Source: Yoonia sp. | GTDB taxonomy: Bacteria > Pseudomonadota > Alphaproteobacteria > Rhodobacterales > Rhodobacteraceae | Assembly (NCBI RefSeq): GCF_017854565.1 | Contig: NZ_JAFMHJ010000002.1 | Location: 124,001 to 188,000 of the forward strand | Length of the DNA stretch: 64,000 nt | Direction of reading: 5' to 3' | Shown here: positions 8,342-17,821 of the stretch, piece by piece | How the letters are laid out: every line of letters starts with the position of its first letter | Numbering within the stretch: position 1 is the stretch's first letter | Notes under the pieces: model-generated | What the model was told of the DNA's origin: nothing | The model's database searches: none | What the model saw: the letters and a program-made list of their open reading frames with translations, nothing else | Program-made: the position numbers and the translations under genes

Positions 8342-9448
8342 TCAAAGTGACGCGTCGAGCGCGGCCAAAATCACGTCGCCCATCTGCACGGTAGACAGCG
8401 GCGTGCCGTCTTCTGGGCCCATCAGGTCAGCGGTACGGGCGCCATCGGCCAGCACTTTTTCAATCGCGGCCTCCAGACGGTCTGCCTCGGCGCCCTGATC
8501 AAAGGAATAGCGCAGCGCCATGGCGAACGACAGGATGCACGCGATCGGGTTCGCCTTGCCCTGACCGGCGATATCGGGGGCGGAGCCGTGCACAGGTTCG
8601 TACATCGCCTTGGGCCGCCCATTGGCCATCGGCACCCCCAACGACGCAGAAGGCAGCATGCCCAGCGATCCGGTCAGCATGGCGGCGCAATCCGACAGGA
8701 TATCGCCAAACAGGTTGTCGGTCAGGATGACGTCAAACTGCTTGGGCGCGCGCACCAGCTGCATCGCGCCGTTGTCGGCGTACATATGGGACAGTGCGAT
8801 GTCCTGATAATCGGCCTCGTGCACTTCGGTCACGACGTCGCGCCACAAGATACCGCTTTCCATGACGTTGGCCTTTTCCATCGAACATAGTTTCTTGCTG
8901 CGTTTGCGCGCCAGATCAAAGGCGGCACGGGCCACACGTTCGATCTCGGCTTCGGTGTAGCGCTGGGTGTTGATCCCCACGCGCATGTTGTTTTCCATGT
9001 GGATGCCGCGCGGTTCGCCGAAATACACGCCCGATGTCAGTTCGCGCACGATCATGATGTCGAGACCGGCAACGATGTCCTTCTTCAGGCTGGAAAAGTC
9101 GGCAAGCGCGTCAAAACACTGCGCCGGGCGCAGGTTGGCGAACAGGTCCATTTCCTTGCGCAGGCGCAGCAGGCCACGTTCGGGTTTGACGCTGAAATCA
9201 AGCGCGTCGTATTTCGGGCCACCCACCGCGCCCAGCAGCACCGCATCTACCGCCTGCGCCTTGGCCATCGTTTCATCGGTCAGTGGCGTGCCGTGCTTGT
9301 CATAAGCGACACCGCCGACCAGATCCTCGGAGACGTCAAAGGCCAGATCGCGGTTGTCACCGAACCACGTGATGATCCGCTTCACCTCATCCATGACTTC
9401 GGGGCCGATGCCGTCACCGGCGAGGATCAAAAGGGAGGGGTTTGACAT
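8342..9448 (-). CDS. leuB: 3-isopropylmalate dehydrogenase
   Basis: LeuB oxidises and decarboxylates (2R,3S)-3-isopropylmalate with NAD+ in leucine biosynthesis. The 368-residue protein shows [13 protein letters not shown] at the N-terminus, [13 protein letters not shown], the substrate-binding R-x-R region [36 protein letters not shown], the acidic metal site [15 protein letters not shown] and ending [19 protein letters not shown]. The length is normal. It is on the same strand as leuC and leuD but separated from them by an EEP-fold gene and a membrane protein gene. Confidence 0.97.
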   Translation of the reverse strand: MSNPSLLILAGDGIGPEVMDEVKRIITWFGDNRDLAFDVSEDLVGGVAYDKHGTPLTDETMAKAQAVDAVLLGAVGGPKYDALDFSVKPERGLLRLRKEMDLFANLRPAQCFDALADFSSLKKDIVAGLDIMIVRELTSGVYFGEPRGIHMENNMRVGINTQRYTEAEIERVARAAFDLARKRSKKLCSMEKANVMESGILWRDVVTEVHEADYQDIALSHMYADNGAMQLVRAPKQFDVILTDNLFGDILSDCAAMLTGSLGMLPSASLGVPMANGRPKAMYEPVHGSAPDIAGQGKANPIACILSFAMALRYSFDQGAEADRLEAAIEKVLADGARTADLMGPEDGTPLSTVQMGDVILAALDASL

Positions 9449-9575
9449 GCTGTGCGTCCTTGGTTGAATTGGTTCCCCACGGCCTAGCGGTTCAGGGCAA
9501 AAGGTTCAAGATACCAAGGATATCCCCCGCCCACCCGACGGCTGGCGCGATGCGTGAAACCGCAGGTATGCGCGC

Positions 9576-10676
9576 CTAGCGACGGATGTCCACCCAGACA
9601 AGGTGATGCGGCCCGGCGGCCACATCGGGCAGAGGCCGGACGACCGCCGCATCGGTGATCTGCCATGTCGCCGATGGCAGGACATAGCTGACCCGCAAGT
9701 TTCCCGGCCCGTCTTGGGGCCAATCTGCGGTATCGCGGCCCGGCAAGGGGTCTTGTAGCTGCGGACGTCCAAGAAATGCGGCCATCGCGGCACTGTCGCC
9801 CGCGCCATCCAGTGGATCAAGATTGGCGTTGCCAACGATTACAAACGGATCGGGGGCCGCGCCAAAGCCACCATCGAGTACCACCTCCCACAGGTGGAGT
9901 TCATCGCGGTTGCGCAGGCCGTTGCGGTCCTCCGGCCCATCAAAAACCGGCGGGGTTGCGGCAAAGGCAAGCAGTGCAAAGGGTGGCTGGCCCGGCGGGA
10001 TGATAGGGACAATCCAATGCCCCGTGGTGGACAGCCTTTGCACTGACAAGACATCATCGGGCAAGAACGGCTGCCCATCCACCTGCGGCAGGACGGCCCC
10101 CGGCAGATCGCGCCACAAGACGTCGGACAGATCGGTGACGGCCCCGCCATCGACGGGAAAGCGTGACAGCAGCGCCATACCGCCATCCCCGACAAACCGA
10201 CCATAGCCCTGCGCATCGCGGGCTTCGCCCAAGCGCCCGTTCCGGTCCATATCCAGCCCCGTGGCGCGCCCCGTGTTGGGTTGCAGCGCGAAACGATAGG
10301 GGTAAAGATCACCGAACTGATCGGCAAATGCAGCCAGCGCCAAGCCATCGAGATCATAGTCGAATTCGGTCAGCAGCAGCACATCCGGGGCCACCTGCGT
10401 GACAATGGCCACGACCGCTGCAATTTGCGGATCGTCCCCTTTGATCACATCGCGCAACAGCAGGCCGGGTCCATCACGGCTGAGCGCGGCTGCGAAAGTG
10501 GCAATGCGGTAGGTATCGGCCGCCGCGCATAACGGCAGGCAGGACAGGATCAGTCCAGATACGCACCATCGGCCCCGGCTTTGGCGTATGCTTTTTGACG
10601 CTGCACAAAAATCATCTGGGCGACGCGGGTCAGGGCCACGCCGCGCATCAGAATACTTGCTGGCAAGAAGGCCCAT
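9576..10676 (-). CDS. secreted endonuclease/exonuclease/phosphatase-family protein
   Basis: The core matches the EEP fold: RIATFAAALSRDGPGLL (in place of the usual R-x-x-TYN-x-N start), LLLTEFDYD (the catalytic Glu), PVDGGAVTDLSD, the PFVIVGNANLDPLDG stretch (GDFN-like, with N for D) and GPHHLVWVDI at the end (SDHxPV-like). A hydrophobic stretch followed by CAAADT just before the core suggests export. The start is uncertain: the ATG at 10676 overlaps the upstream gene by 127 bases, and the true start may be an alternative codon near 10553-10590. Asn for Asp in two motifs hints at altered catalysis. The substrate is unknown. Confidence 0.72.
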   Translation of the reverse strand: MGLLASKYSDARRGPDPRRPDDFCAASKSIRQSRGRWCVSGLILSCLPLCAAADTYRIATFAAALSRDGPGLLLRDVIKGDDPQIAAVVAIVTQVAPDVLLLTEFDYDLDGLALAAFADQFGDLYPYRFALQPNTGRATGLDMDRNGRLGEARDAQGYGRFVGDGGMALLSRFPVDGGAVTDLSDVLWRDLPGAVLPQVDGQPFLPDDVLSVQRLSTTGHWIVPIIPPGQPPFALLAFAATPPVFDGPEDRNGLRNRDELHLWEVVLDGGFGAAPDPFVIVGNANLDPLDGAGDSAAMAAFLGRPQLQDPLPGRDTADWPQDGPGNLRVSYVLPSATWQITDAAVVRPLPDVAAGPHHLVWVDIRR

Positions 10677-11389
10677 GCTGTTACCGTCCAGATCAGCGTT
10701 TGTGGGTCATCCAGCCGGATCGGGCTACCGATCAGCGACGCCAGTTTGATGACCGCCGGGATCAGGAATGGCAGCAGAACCCCTAATATAACGTTAATAC
10801 GTCCATCCCGGTTGAGGCGTTTGACAACGTCACCGCCCGCGGTCGGGTCAAACGTGGGCAGGTTGATCCACACGTTGAAGGCGCCCCCGCGCCGTGGCCA
10901 TTGCTGAAGCCGCAACAAGATCACAAACCACATGATCGACAAGAGCGAGATCAGATAACTTAGCCCTGCGGCGTCACGTAATTGTTCGACAATCCGGGGG
11001 TTGGCATTGTCGGGCAGCATCAAGACCATCAGCCGCACCGGAGAATACGGGAAATCAATCGCCCGACCGATTTGTTCGCTGCTTTGCTGGAAAAAGGTGG
11101 TTATGTCCGACGGGGCGACGCTGCTGCGAAAGATCATGGAAAGGCTGAGAACAGTCGCGAACAATGCGGAAAATCGCACCCGGTTGAACGGCGGCGCATC
11201 GCGGAATTCGACCAGACTGGGGCTGTTGGCACTGTATTCGACAATGGCGAACAACGCGGCAAAGATCGACACAAGCGCAACGACCTGTGTGCCATCGTCC
11301 GTCTGGCCCGGCAAAAGCACGGATGGCATGATGATCAACATCACGACAAGCACCGCGCGCGCGATCGCCCCTGGCAGTCGAAACAACAC
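10550..11389 (-). CDS. multi-pass membrane protein of unknown function
   Basis: I do not recognise this 279-residue protein. It has about five hydrophobic segments: IARAVLVVMLIIMPSVLL (about 9-27), VVALVSIFAALFAIVEYS (36-53), the FSALFATVLSLSMIF region (72-88), LSYLISLLSIMWFVILLRL (143-163) and two in the last third (ILGVLLPFLIPAVIKLASLIG, LIWTVTAWAFLPASILMRG). A loop of about 50 residues (SSVAPSDITTFFQQSSEQIGRAID) lies between the third and fourth. The C-terminal stop lies inside the long version of the EEP gene that follows, suggesting translational coupling. Confidence 0.75.
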   Translation of the reverse strand: MLFRLPGAIARAVLVVMLIIMPSVLLPGQTDDGTQVVALVSIFAALFAIVEYSANSPSLVEFRDAPPFNRVRFSALFATVLSLSMIFRSSVAPSDITTFFQQSSEQIGRAIDFPYSPVRLMVLMLPDNANPRIVEQLRDAAGLSYLISLLSIMWFVILLRLQQWPRRGGAFNVWINLPTFDPTAGGDVVKRLNRDGRINVILGVLLPFLIPAVIKLASLIGSPIRLDDPQTLIWTVTAWAFLPASILMRGVALTRVAQMIFVQRQKAYAKAGADGAYLD

Positions 11390-11770
11390 CCGAATTTATC
11401 CTCATCCAAGGCCACGCCGAATGCCGTGTGCCCGATACCCCGTCGTGCAATGCCCAACAGCTGCCCCGCAGCCCTTGATTGCAAGAAATGCCTAATTTAT
11501 CGCAACCATTCAACTATCGTAGGATGCCGGTGCAACTTGTCCAATGGTTTGCGCCCCGAGTGGTGCGCGAATGCAACCATATTCGGATCGGACGCCCACC
11601 ACATCGCTACAGCCAATACGCGCTTTTTCGCAACAGGTTCGCCGCAGAGCGGCAAGGAACGTCTTGATGATTGCAAGCCGTCCGGAGTAATGCAAGTTTA
11701 GGTGGAAATATTGTCAGCTTGTGTCTGGCAGGACACGACCGACCCGCCAGATACATTTATTTTCAGACGC
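11390..11770. other. 381-base spacer with no gene seen
   Basis: This lies downstream of leuD and upstream of the unknown membrane protein, all on the minus strand. Frames on both strands are short and lack ribosome-binding sites. The only structure noted is a 6-base stem TCTGGC (11724-11729) with GCCAGA (11746-11751), 20 bases past the leuD stop, possibly a weak terminator. A promoter for the membrane-protein gene is expected here but none is clear. Confidence 0.4.
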
Positions 11771-12376
11771 TTAGACCCAGGGACGCTCGGCCCCGGCCTG
11801 TGCTTCGAAACTGTCGATTGATTTCACTTTTTCCATCGACAACCCGATGTCATCAAGGCCGTTCATCAGGCAATGCTTTTTGAACTGATCTATGTCAAAG
11901 GTGAAAACCTCGCCGTCGGATGACGTGATTGTCTGCGCCTCAAGATCCACTTCGATCCGGGCATTGGCGCCTTTTTCGGCGTCCATCATCAGCACATCGA
12001 CCTGTTCTTGCGGCAGGGCAATCGGCAGGATGCCGTTCTTAAAGCAGTTGCTATAGAAAATATCGGCATAGGACGGCGCGATGACGCAAGTGATCCCGAA
12101 ATCCGCGATCGCCCAAGGGGCGTGTTCGCGCGACGATCCACAGCCAAAGTTTTCGCCAGCGACCAAAATCTGCGCCTCGCGGTACTGTGGTTTGTTCAGG
12201 ACGAAATCAGGGATTTCGTTGCGGTCGTCATCGTACCGCATTTCGTCAAACAAGTTCACGCCAAGGCCCGAGCGTTTGATGGTTTTCAAAAACTGCTTGG
12301 GGATGATCATATCGGTGTCGATATTGACCAGTGGCATCGGCGCGGCAATGCCGCTGAGTTTGTTGAATTTTTGCAT
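11771..12376 (-). CDS. leuD: 3-isopropylmalate dehydratase small subunit
   Basis: LeuD pairs with LeuC to isomerise 2- to 3-isopropylmalate. The 201-residue protein has the swivel-domain marks [61 protein letters not shown] and ends with AGAERPWV. Its ATG shares one base with the leuC TAA stop (TAATG), so the two are translationally coupled, as expected for a 1:1 heterodimer. Confidence 0.97.
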   Translation of the reverse strand: MQKFNKLSGIAAPMPLVNIDTDMIIPKQFLKTIKRSGLGVNLFDEMRYDDDRNEIPDFVLNKPQYREAQILVAGENFGCGSSREHAPWAIADFGITCVIAPSYADIFYSNCFKNGILPIALPQEQVDVLMMDAEKGANARIEVDLEAQTITSSDGEVFTFDIDQFKKHCLMNGLDDIGLSMEKVKSIDSFEAQAGAERPWV

Positions 12377-13782
12377 TACATCATTTCCCGTACGTCGGTC
12401 AGTTTGCCTGTGATTGCCGCAGCGGCGGCCATCGCGGGTGACATCAGGTGGGTGCGTCCACCCCGGCCCTGCCGCCCTTCGAAGTTACGGTTGGATGTGG
12501 CCGCGCAGCGTTCGCCCGGTGCCAACTGATCAGGGTTCATTGCCAGGCACATGGAACAGCCCGCAAGACGCCATTCGAAACCGGCGTCGATGAAAATCTG
12601 CGCCAGTCCTTCTTCTTCGGCTTGCGCACGCACAAGGCCCGAACCGGGCACGACCATCGCACGCAGCCCGTCCTTTTTCTTTTTGCCCTTCAGGATCGCG
12701 GCGGCGGCGCGCAGATCTTCGATCCGGCCATTGGTGCAGGACCCGATAAAGACCGTGTCGATTATGATGTCGGTCAATGGGGTGCCCGGCGTCAGGGCCA
12801 TATAGTCAAGCGAACGTTGCGCCGCACCGACCTTGCCGCCGGTAAAGCTGTCGGCGGCGGGCACCACGGCGGTGATCGGCAGCACGTCTTCGGGCGACGT
12901 GCCCCATGTGACGACCGGCGCGATGTCTTCGGCTTTCAGGGTGATGACCTTGTCGAAATGGGCGTTTTCATCGGTGAACAGGGTCTTCCACCATGTCAGC
13001 GCGGCTTCCCACTGCGCGCCCTTGGGCGCATGCGGGCGGCCCAAGCAGTATTCATAGGTCGTTTCGTCAGGCGCAATGATGCCTGCACGCGCGCCGCCTT
13101 CGATCGCCATGTTGCAGACGGTCATACGGCCTTCCATGCTCAGATCGCGGATCGCTTCGCCGCAATATTCGATGACATAGCCGGTGCCGCCCGCGGTGCC
13201 GGTGGTGCCGATCACGGACATGGTGATATCCTTGGCCGTCACACCGGGGCGCAGTTTGCCCGTGATTTCGACCTTCATGTTTTTCGATTTCTTCTGGATC
13301 AGCGTTTGCGTCGCCAGCACATGTTCGACCTCGGATGTGCCGATACCGTGGGCCAATGCGCCGAATGCGCCGTGCGTCGCGGTGTGGCTGTCACCGCACA
13401 CGACGGTCATGCCGGGCAGGGTCCAGCCCTGTTCGGGACCGACGATATGCACGATGCCCTGACGGACGTCGGAGACCGGGTAGTAGTGCAGCCCGAATTC
13501 CTTGGCGTTGGTATCCAGCGCTTCGACCTGAATGCGGCTGTCTTCGGTCATGGTCGCCGCGTTCGCGCGGTCCAGCGTCGTGGGCACATTGTGGTCGGGC
13601 ACGGCGATTGTCTTGTCAGGCGCGCGGACGGTACGGCCTGCCATGCGCAGCCCCTCAAACGCCTGCGGGCTGGTCACTTCGTGGACCAGATGGCGGTCGA
13701 TATACAAAAGGCAGGTACCGTCTTCGGCTTCATGCGCGACATGCGCATCCCAGATTTTATCATAGAGTGTTTTGGGGGACAT
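12376..13782 (-). CDS. leuC: 3-isopropylmalate dehydratase large subunit
   Basis: LeuC is the aconitase-type 4Fe-4S subunit of isopropylmalate isomerase. The 468 residues show [11 protein letters not shown] at the start, [68 protein letters not shown] (first cluster cysteine) and [14 protein letters not shown] (the CxxC pair), then [22 protein letters not shown]. The length and motifs are complete. It is the first gene of the leuC-leuD pair; no leader peptide is evident in the upstream spacer. Confidence 0.98.
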   Translation of the reverse strand: MSPKTLYDKIWDAHVAHEAEDGTCLLYIDRHLVHEVTSPQAFEGLRMAGRTVRAPDKTIAVPDHNVPTTLDRANAATMTEDSRIQVEALDTNAKEFGLHYYPVSDVRQGIVHIVGPEQGWTLPGMTVVCGDSHTATHGAFGALAHGIGTSEVEHVLATQTLIQKKSKNMKVEITGKLRPGVTAKDITMSVIGTTGTAGGTGYVIEYCGEAIRDLSMEGRMTVCNMAIEGGARAGIIAPDETTYEYCLGRPHAPKGAQWEAALTWWKTLFTDENAHFDKVITLKAEDIAPVVTWGTSPEDVLPITAVVPAADSFTGGKVGAAQRSLDYMALTPGTPLTDIIIDTVFIGSCTNGRIEDLRAAAAILKGKKKKDGLRAMVVPGSGLVRAQAEEEGLAQIFIDAGFEWRLAGCSMCLAMNPDQLAPGERCAATSNRNFEGRQGRGGRTHLMSPAMAAAAAITGKLTDVREMM

Positions 13783-14103
13783 TGGTCCACTCCCGTATCA
13801 GATTTCAGTGGGTGGTAGGCGTGCGGAAACGGGGGGGCGTCAGCCCCGTGCAAGTATCGTGCAAGTCGCGCCAAAGAACCGCCAAGGCAGCCGCGCGCGA
13901 TCATCCATGTCGAAAACCTGTTTCATGCAGCGTCAGATACACGCGCCAATCGAGTCTCGCAAGGCCCTGCATCGCATGGGCGGACTGGTGTCGGCAAATA
14001 CCACGGCGCGGCGGGGTCGGGATGACCGACCCGGCGGGCGGACTTGCCTGCGCAACCCGGCCCATGCAACACTAGATGCCAGACTTGTATAGCAAGGACC
14101 CAA
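13783..14103. promoter_or_regulatory. divergent promoter region between leuC and mscS-like gene
   Basis: This 321-base spacer has no convincing gene. It must carry promoters for both directions. A hairpin GGGTCGG (14014-14020), loop GATGA, CCGACCC (14026-14032) lies 72 bases before the channel gene start; it has no T run. No attenuator-like run of leucine codons was found. Confidence 0.4.
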
Positions 14104-15477
14104 ATGGCACGCCATACGACTATGACCGTCCCTGAAGATGCCATCGGACAAACCGCGCAAGATCCGCAGCTGGATCATGTGATCAGCATCGGCACCGCCC
14201 TGATTGATCAGGCGCAGATTTTTCTTTCGACGATGTTCCGAACGTGGAACCTTTATCAGATTGCGATTGCCATCGGGCTGCTGGGGCTGGCGCATATCCT
14301 GCGTGTGGTGCTTGGCCCCCGGATCAGAGGCTGGATGGCGTCGCGGGAAAACTGGCCGAAATGGCGGATGCGTATCCTTGTGGTCGTCCACCAACGGCTG
14401 CGCGCGATCTTTTTCGTCATTCTGATCTGGACCGCAATCTATATCATGCGCGAGGTGACATGGCCCAGCCGCAGTTACCTGCTCAGCCTGATCGGCACGC
14501 TGGCCTTTGCGTGGCTCAGCGTCGTTTTCCTGACCCGGCTGATCAAAAGCCCCAGCTTGCGCAAATTTGTGCGGTACGGTGCCTGGACCTATGTGACCCT
14601 GCGCATCCTTGGCCTGCTGGATCCGGCCGAACGGCTGCTTGACAGTGCCGGTTTCACCATGGGCGATATCCGTTTTTCGCTGCTGTTGCTGATCCAGTCG
14701 CTGGTCGTTCTTGGCGTGCTGATCACGGCGGCACGGTTCTTTACCAATACCACGGCAGCCCGTGTGCGCAGCAACGAAGACATCAGCCCCTCAATGCAGG
14801 TGCTGATCGTCAAAGGTGCGCAGATCGCGTTTTACGGTGCTGCATTTTTCATTGGGGTGCGGTCGCTTGGGATTGACCTGACGGGGCTTGCGGTGCTGTC
14901 CGGTGCCATCGGTGTCGGCCTTGGTTTCGGTCTGCAAAAGGTCGTGTCGAACCTTGTGTCCGGTGTGATCATCCTGCTGGACAAATCAATCAAGCCCGGT
15001 GACGTCATCAGCCTTGGCGAAACCTTTGGTTGGATCAATTCGCTGGGTGCGCGCTATGTCTCGGTCGTGACGCGCGACGGCAAAGAATACCTGATCCCGA
15101 ACGAAGACCTGATCACCGGCCAAGTGGTGAACTGGTCGCATTCCAACGATTTTGTGCGGCTTGATATCAACTTTGGCACGTCCTACGGCGATAATCCCCA
15201 CGACGTGCGGCGCATCGCGATTGCGGCGGCCCAAAGCGTGGACCGCGTGCTGAAATCGCGGCCCACCGTTTGCCATATCGTCGGCTTTGGCGACAGCTCG
15301 GTGGATTATATCCTGCGGTTCTGGATCACGGACCCCACCGGCGGGTTGACCAATATCCGCGGCAATGTGTTTCTGGCGCTTTGGGATGCCTTTGCCGAAA
15401 ATGGCATATCCATCCCGTTCCCCCAGCGCGAGGTGAAGCTGCTGAAAGGCGACGCCGCGCCGGCAAAAGACAGCTAG
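14104..15477 (+). CDS. mechanosensitive ion channel, MscS family
   Basis: This inner-membrane channel opens on membrane tension to release solutes on osmotic downshock. The start is ATG at 14104 with AGGA six bases upstream (457 residues), rather than the frame opening at 14044. It has an N-terminal amphipathic/TM region (YQIAIAIGLLGLAHILRVVLG), several more hydrophobic segments, then the pore helix GAIGVGLGFGLQKVVSNLVSGVIILLDKSIKPGDVI and the beta-domain GETFGWINSLGARYVSVVTRDGKEYLIPNEDLITGQVVNWS. It is larger than E. coli MscS because of extra N-terminal helices. Its TAG overlaps the stop of the converging ATPase gene within one CTAG. Confidence 0.93.
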   Translation: MARHTTMTVPEDAIGQTAQDPQLDHVISIGTALIDQAQIFLSTMFRTWNLYQIAIAIGLLGLAHILRVVLGPRIRGWMASRENWPKWRMRILVVVHQRLRAIFFVILIWTAIYIMREVTWPSRSYLLSLIGTLAFAWLSVVFLTRLIKSPSLRKFVRYGAWTYVTLRILGLLDPAERLLDSAGFTMGDIRFSLLLLIQSLVVLGVLITAARFFTNTTAARVRSNEDISPSMQVLIVKGAQIAFYGAAFFIGVRSLGIDLTGLAVLSGAIGVGLGFGLQKVVSNLVSGVIILLDKSIKPGDVISLGETFGWINSLGARYVSVVTRDGKEYLIPNEDLITGQVVNWSHSNDFVRLDINFGTSYGDNPHDVRRIAIAAAQSVDRVLKSRPTVCHIVGFGDSSVDYILRFWITDPTGGLTNIRGNVFLALWDAFAENGISIPFPQREVKLLKGDAAPAKDS

Positions 15478-17321
15478 GACAGCGTGGTCGGGCGGATCCG
15501 CAGCGCGCGCAGCGCATTCAAGATCACGGCGACATCAATCGCCTCTTGCAGAATGGCGCCCTCTACCGGCGTCAGATGGCCCAACGCGGCGGCGATCATC
15601 CCGGCCACCGACAGGCCGATCCCGGCAACGACGCTTTGCATCGCGATCCGGCGCGCGCCACGGGCGATCTGCAATCCCGGCAGCAGGCGGTCAAGCTGAT
15701 CAACCAGCAACACGACGTCGGCGGCCTCTGCCGAGGCGGCAGCGCCACGCGCGCCCATCGCCACGCCGATGTCGGCAGCAGCCAGCGCGGGGGCGTCGTT
15801 GACGCCATCGCCAACCATCATCACCGGGCCGTTCTTGCGTTCCGTCAGGACCAGCAGCACCTTTTGATCTGGCGTCAGATCGGCCCGCACCCCGTCAAGC
15901 CCCAACCCATCCGTGACCGCGTCTGCCACCGCGCGCCTGTCGCCGGTTGCCAGCAATATCCGCCCGATCCCGGCACCGCGCAGCCCCGACAGCAGCGCGG
16001 CCGTGCCCGACCGCAGCGCATCGGCCATCACCAGATGCCCCGCCAGTTGTCCGTCTACCGCGACGGCCACCGTCACGGCACCGGGTTCGTGCATGATTTC
16101 GGGGGCTTGGGTCGTGGCAAGCTGCGCTGTCACGAAACCGACGCCGCCCACCACAATCTTGCGGCCATCGACCATGCCCACAACGCCATCACCCGGCGTT
16201 TCCACGACGTGGGTCGGGGCCGGCAAGGCCACGTCGCGCGCCTGTGCCGCCGCGACAATCGCCCGCGCAATCGGGTGTTTGGAGGCCTGATCCAAGGCGG
16301 CGGCGAAATACAGCACCTCGTCCTGGGTCTGCGCGCCACATGTCTCGATCAAGACGATCTGCGGGCGGCCATCGGTCAGCGTGCCGGTTTTATCCAGGAT
16401 CAGCGTCTGAATACGCGCCAGCGCCTCGAGCGGTTTGGCGCCTTTGATCAGCACCCCGAAATGCGCCGCCCGTGACAACCCAGCCACCAGCGCCACCGGC
16501 ACGGCAAGGATCAGCGGGCACGGCGTCGCGATGACCAGCACGGCGACCGCGCGGATCGGATCGCCGGTAAACCACCAAACGGCGGTGGCCAGCGCCACCG
16601 TGACCCCAAGGAAAACCAACGAATACCGATCCGCCAGCCGGGCCATCGGCGCCTTTGATTTCTCGGCCGCCTCGACCAGCCGGACGATCCCGGCATAGGT
16701 GCTATCCGCCGCGCGCCGGGTCACCCGCAGGTCAAAGGCGTCGCCTGCGTTGGTCGCCCCGCTCATCACGTCCTGGTCGTGGTCCAGCCGCACGGGCATC
16801 GCCTCGCCGGTCAGGGCGGACTGATCCAGCAGCGCGCTCTGGCTGACCAACGTGCCGTCCACGGGCGCCACATCGCCCTGCCGGATCAGCAGCAGGTCAC
16901 CGGGTTCAATGGCGTCCAACGGCACCTCATCCAAGGCGCCGTCGCGGTGGCGCGTCGCGGTGCGCGGGACGCGCGACAAAAGATCGCTCATCTCGCGGCG
17001 GGCGCGCCCCTCGGCAAAGCTTTCGAGCAAGGTGCCGCTGGCGTACATCACCGCCACGACCGCTGCGGCCAGCGTTTCACCAAAGAAAAGCGCCGCCGAC
17101 ATCGACAGCACCGCCACGATATCAATCCCGATTTCGCCCGCGCGCAGGCTGCGCATGATGTCAAAGATCAGCGACGCCAGCACCGGCAGGGTGCCAGCAG
17201 ACCAAACCAGCGCTGCCGCATCGGGCAACCCGGCCCCCCAAAGCCCCAGCCCCACCACAAGCCCAACCAACGCGATCACCATCAGCGCGGCCTTGAGACG
17301 ATCCTGAAAAAATGCATTCAT
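15474..17321 (-). CDS. P1B-type heavy-metal-translocating ATPase without HMA domain
   Basis: This inner-membrane pump moves a transition-metal ion at the cost of ATP. The start is ATG at 17321 (MNAFFQDRL), giving 615 residues. No N-terminal CxxC metal-binding domain is present. Motifs in order: SALTGEAMP (actuator), the membrane metal site IATPCPLILAVPVAL, DKTGTLTDG (phosphorylated Asp), SKHPIA, GDGVNDAPALAAADIGVAMG and a last helix with LQEAIDVAVILNALRALRI. The TPCP form instead of CPC means the metal cannot be assigned safely. Four terminal bases are shared with the mscS-like gene (palindromic CTAG, both stops). Confidence 0.92.
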   Translation of the reverse strand: MNAFFQDRLKAALMVIALVGLVVGLGLWGAGLPDAAALVWSAGTLPVLASLIFDIMRSLRAGEIGIDIVAVLSMSAALFFGETLAAAVVAVMYASGTLLESFAEGRARREMSDLLSRVPRTATRHRDGALDEVPLDAIEPGDLLLIRQGDVAPVDGTLVSQSALLDQSALTGEAMPVRLDHDQDVMSGATNAGDAFDLRVTRRAADSTYAGIVRLVEAAEKSKAPMARLADRYSLVFLGVTVALATAVWWFTGDPIRAVAVLVIATPCPLILAVPVALVAGLSRAAHFGVLIKGAKPLEALARIQTLILDKTGTLTDGRPQIVLIETCGAQTQDEVLYFAAALDQASKHPIARAIVAAAQARDVALPAPTHVVETPGDGVVGMVDGRKIVVGGVGFVTAQLATTQAPEIMHEPGAVTVAVAVDGQLAGHLVMADALRSGTAALLSGLRGAGIGRILLATGDRRAVADAVTDGLGLDGVRADLTPDQKVLLVLTERKNGPVMMVGDGVNDAPALAAADIGVAMGARGAAASAEAADVVLLVDQLDRLLPGLQIARGARRIAMQSVVAGIGLSVAGMIAAALGHLTPVEGAILQEAIDVAVILNALRALRIRPTTLS

Positions 17322-17440
17322 ACGCGCATTACGCCCCGTATCACCCCGCAGGTCCAGAGATTCGCACGAATTCCCAAATAAGGCGCTGCACCGCAGTCGT
17401 TTGATAAATCCGGCGTCACGCGACATAACGGAGCGGGTCA

Positions 17441-17480
17441 AAGAAAAGGGCCGCACATAATACTGCGCGGCCCTTCTTTT
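17441..17480 (-). terminator. intrinsic terminator downstream of 32-codon gene
   Basis: GGGCCGC (17448-17454) and GCGGCCC (17467-17473) form a 7-base stem, flanked by AAGAAAA on the left and TTCTTTT on the right. On the minus strand the stem is followed by a T-rich run, 100 bases after the small-gene stop at 17582. The symmetry would let it work on the plus strand too, but no plus-strand gene precedes it. Confidence 0.7.
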
Positions 17481-17507
17481 CATCACAGAACGCGGCCTCA
17501 GCCCCGG

Positions 17508-17551
17508 TTCGTAGTGCTATCGACCAGCGGTCGATCGGCCAAGGCTACGAA
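17508..17551. other. branched hairpin in 3' region of 32-codon gene
   Basis: TTCGTAG (17508-17514) pairs with CTACGAA (17545-17551). Inside lies a second perfect hairpin, TCGACC (17520-17525), AGC, GGTCGA (17529-17534). It is not a tRNA: the arm lengths and conserved T-loop and acceptor positions do not fit. It lies between the small gene's stop and the terminator, so it may be a structured 3' UTR or part of a small RNA. Confidence 0.5.
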
Positions 17552-17581
17552 AATCGTATGATGAGAGATTGCACCGTGAGC

Positions 17582-17680
17582 TTACTTGCCCTTGCCGCCA
17601 CCCGGTGGATTATTGCCTCGGCCTACACCAGACTCTTTGCCAGTTTTGCTTGGTCCATTTTCTGGGGTGTTTTTGCTCAT
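17582..17680 (-). CDS. 32-residue Gly/Lys/Asn-rich small protein, unknown function
   Basis: On the minus strand an ATG at 17680 opens 32 codons, starting MSKNTPENGPSK and ending NNPPGGGKGK, then TAA. An excellent Shine-Dalgarno AGGAG (17692-17688) is spaced 7 bases from the ATG. The upstream 130 bases are markedly AT-rich compared with the surroundings, and a terminator lies 100 bases downstream, so it looks like an independent transcription unit. The peptide is hydrophilic and basic, with no membrane segment. I do not recognise the family. Its function is unknown; a nucleic-acid-binding or stress peptide is only a guess. Confidence 0.68.
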   Translation of the reverse strand: MSKNTPENGPSKTGKESGVGRGNNPPGGGKGK

Positions 17681-17821
17681 AATTTTTCTCCTGATAAAAT
17701 TCAACAATAAGTGGGACGCCGTAACAACATCCTAATTACAGATATGAACAAAATATAAAACTCCAAGTAGCGAGGCTGAAAAAAAACTCGCCTTAAAGCA
17801 CTATAACTTCAAACCCTTGCC

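Noticed and set aside
10982-11701. 239-codon plus-strand frame over the membrane-protein gene and its upstream spacer
   Set aside because: Polar antisense frame with no domain; the minus-strand hydrophobic pattern is the coding one.
12448-13818. 456-codon plus-strand open frame opposite leuC
   Set aside because: Shadow of leuC, whose cluster cysteines and motifs are all intact on the minus strand.
17500-17552. tRNA-like fold suggested by GGTTCG and nested stems
   Set aside because: Arm lengths, acceptor stem and the T-loop pattern do not fit a tRNA; kept only as a hairpin.
17771-17800. GCGAG...CTCGC stem around an A8 run as a terminator for acsA
   Set aside because: The homopolymer is in the loop rather than after the stem, so it does not have terminator layout.
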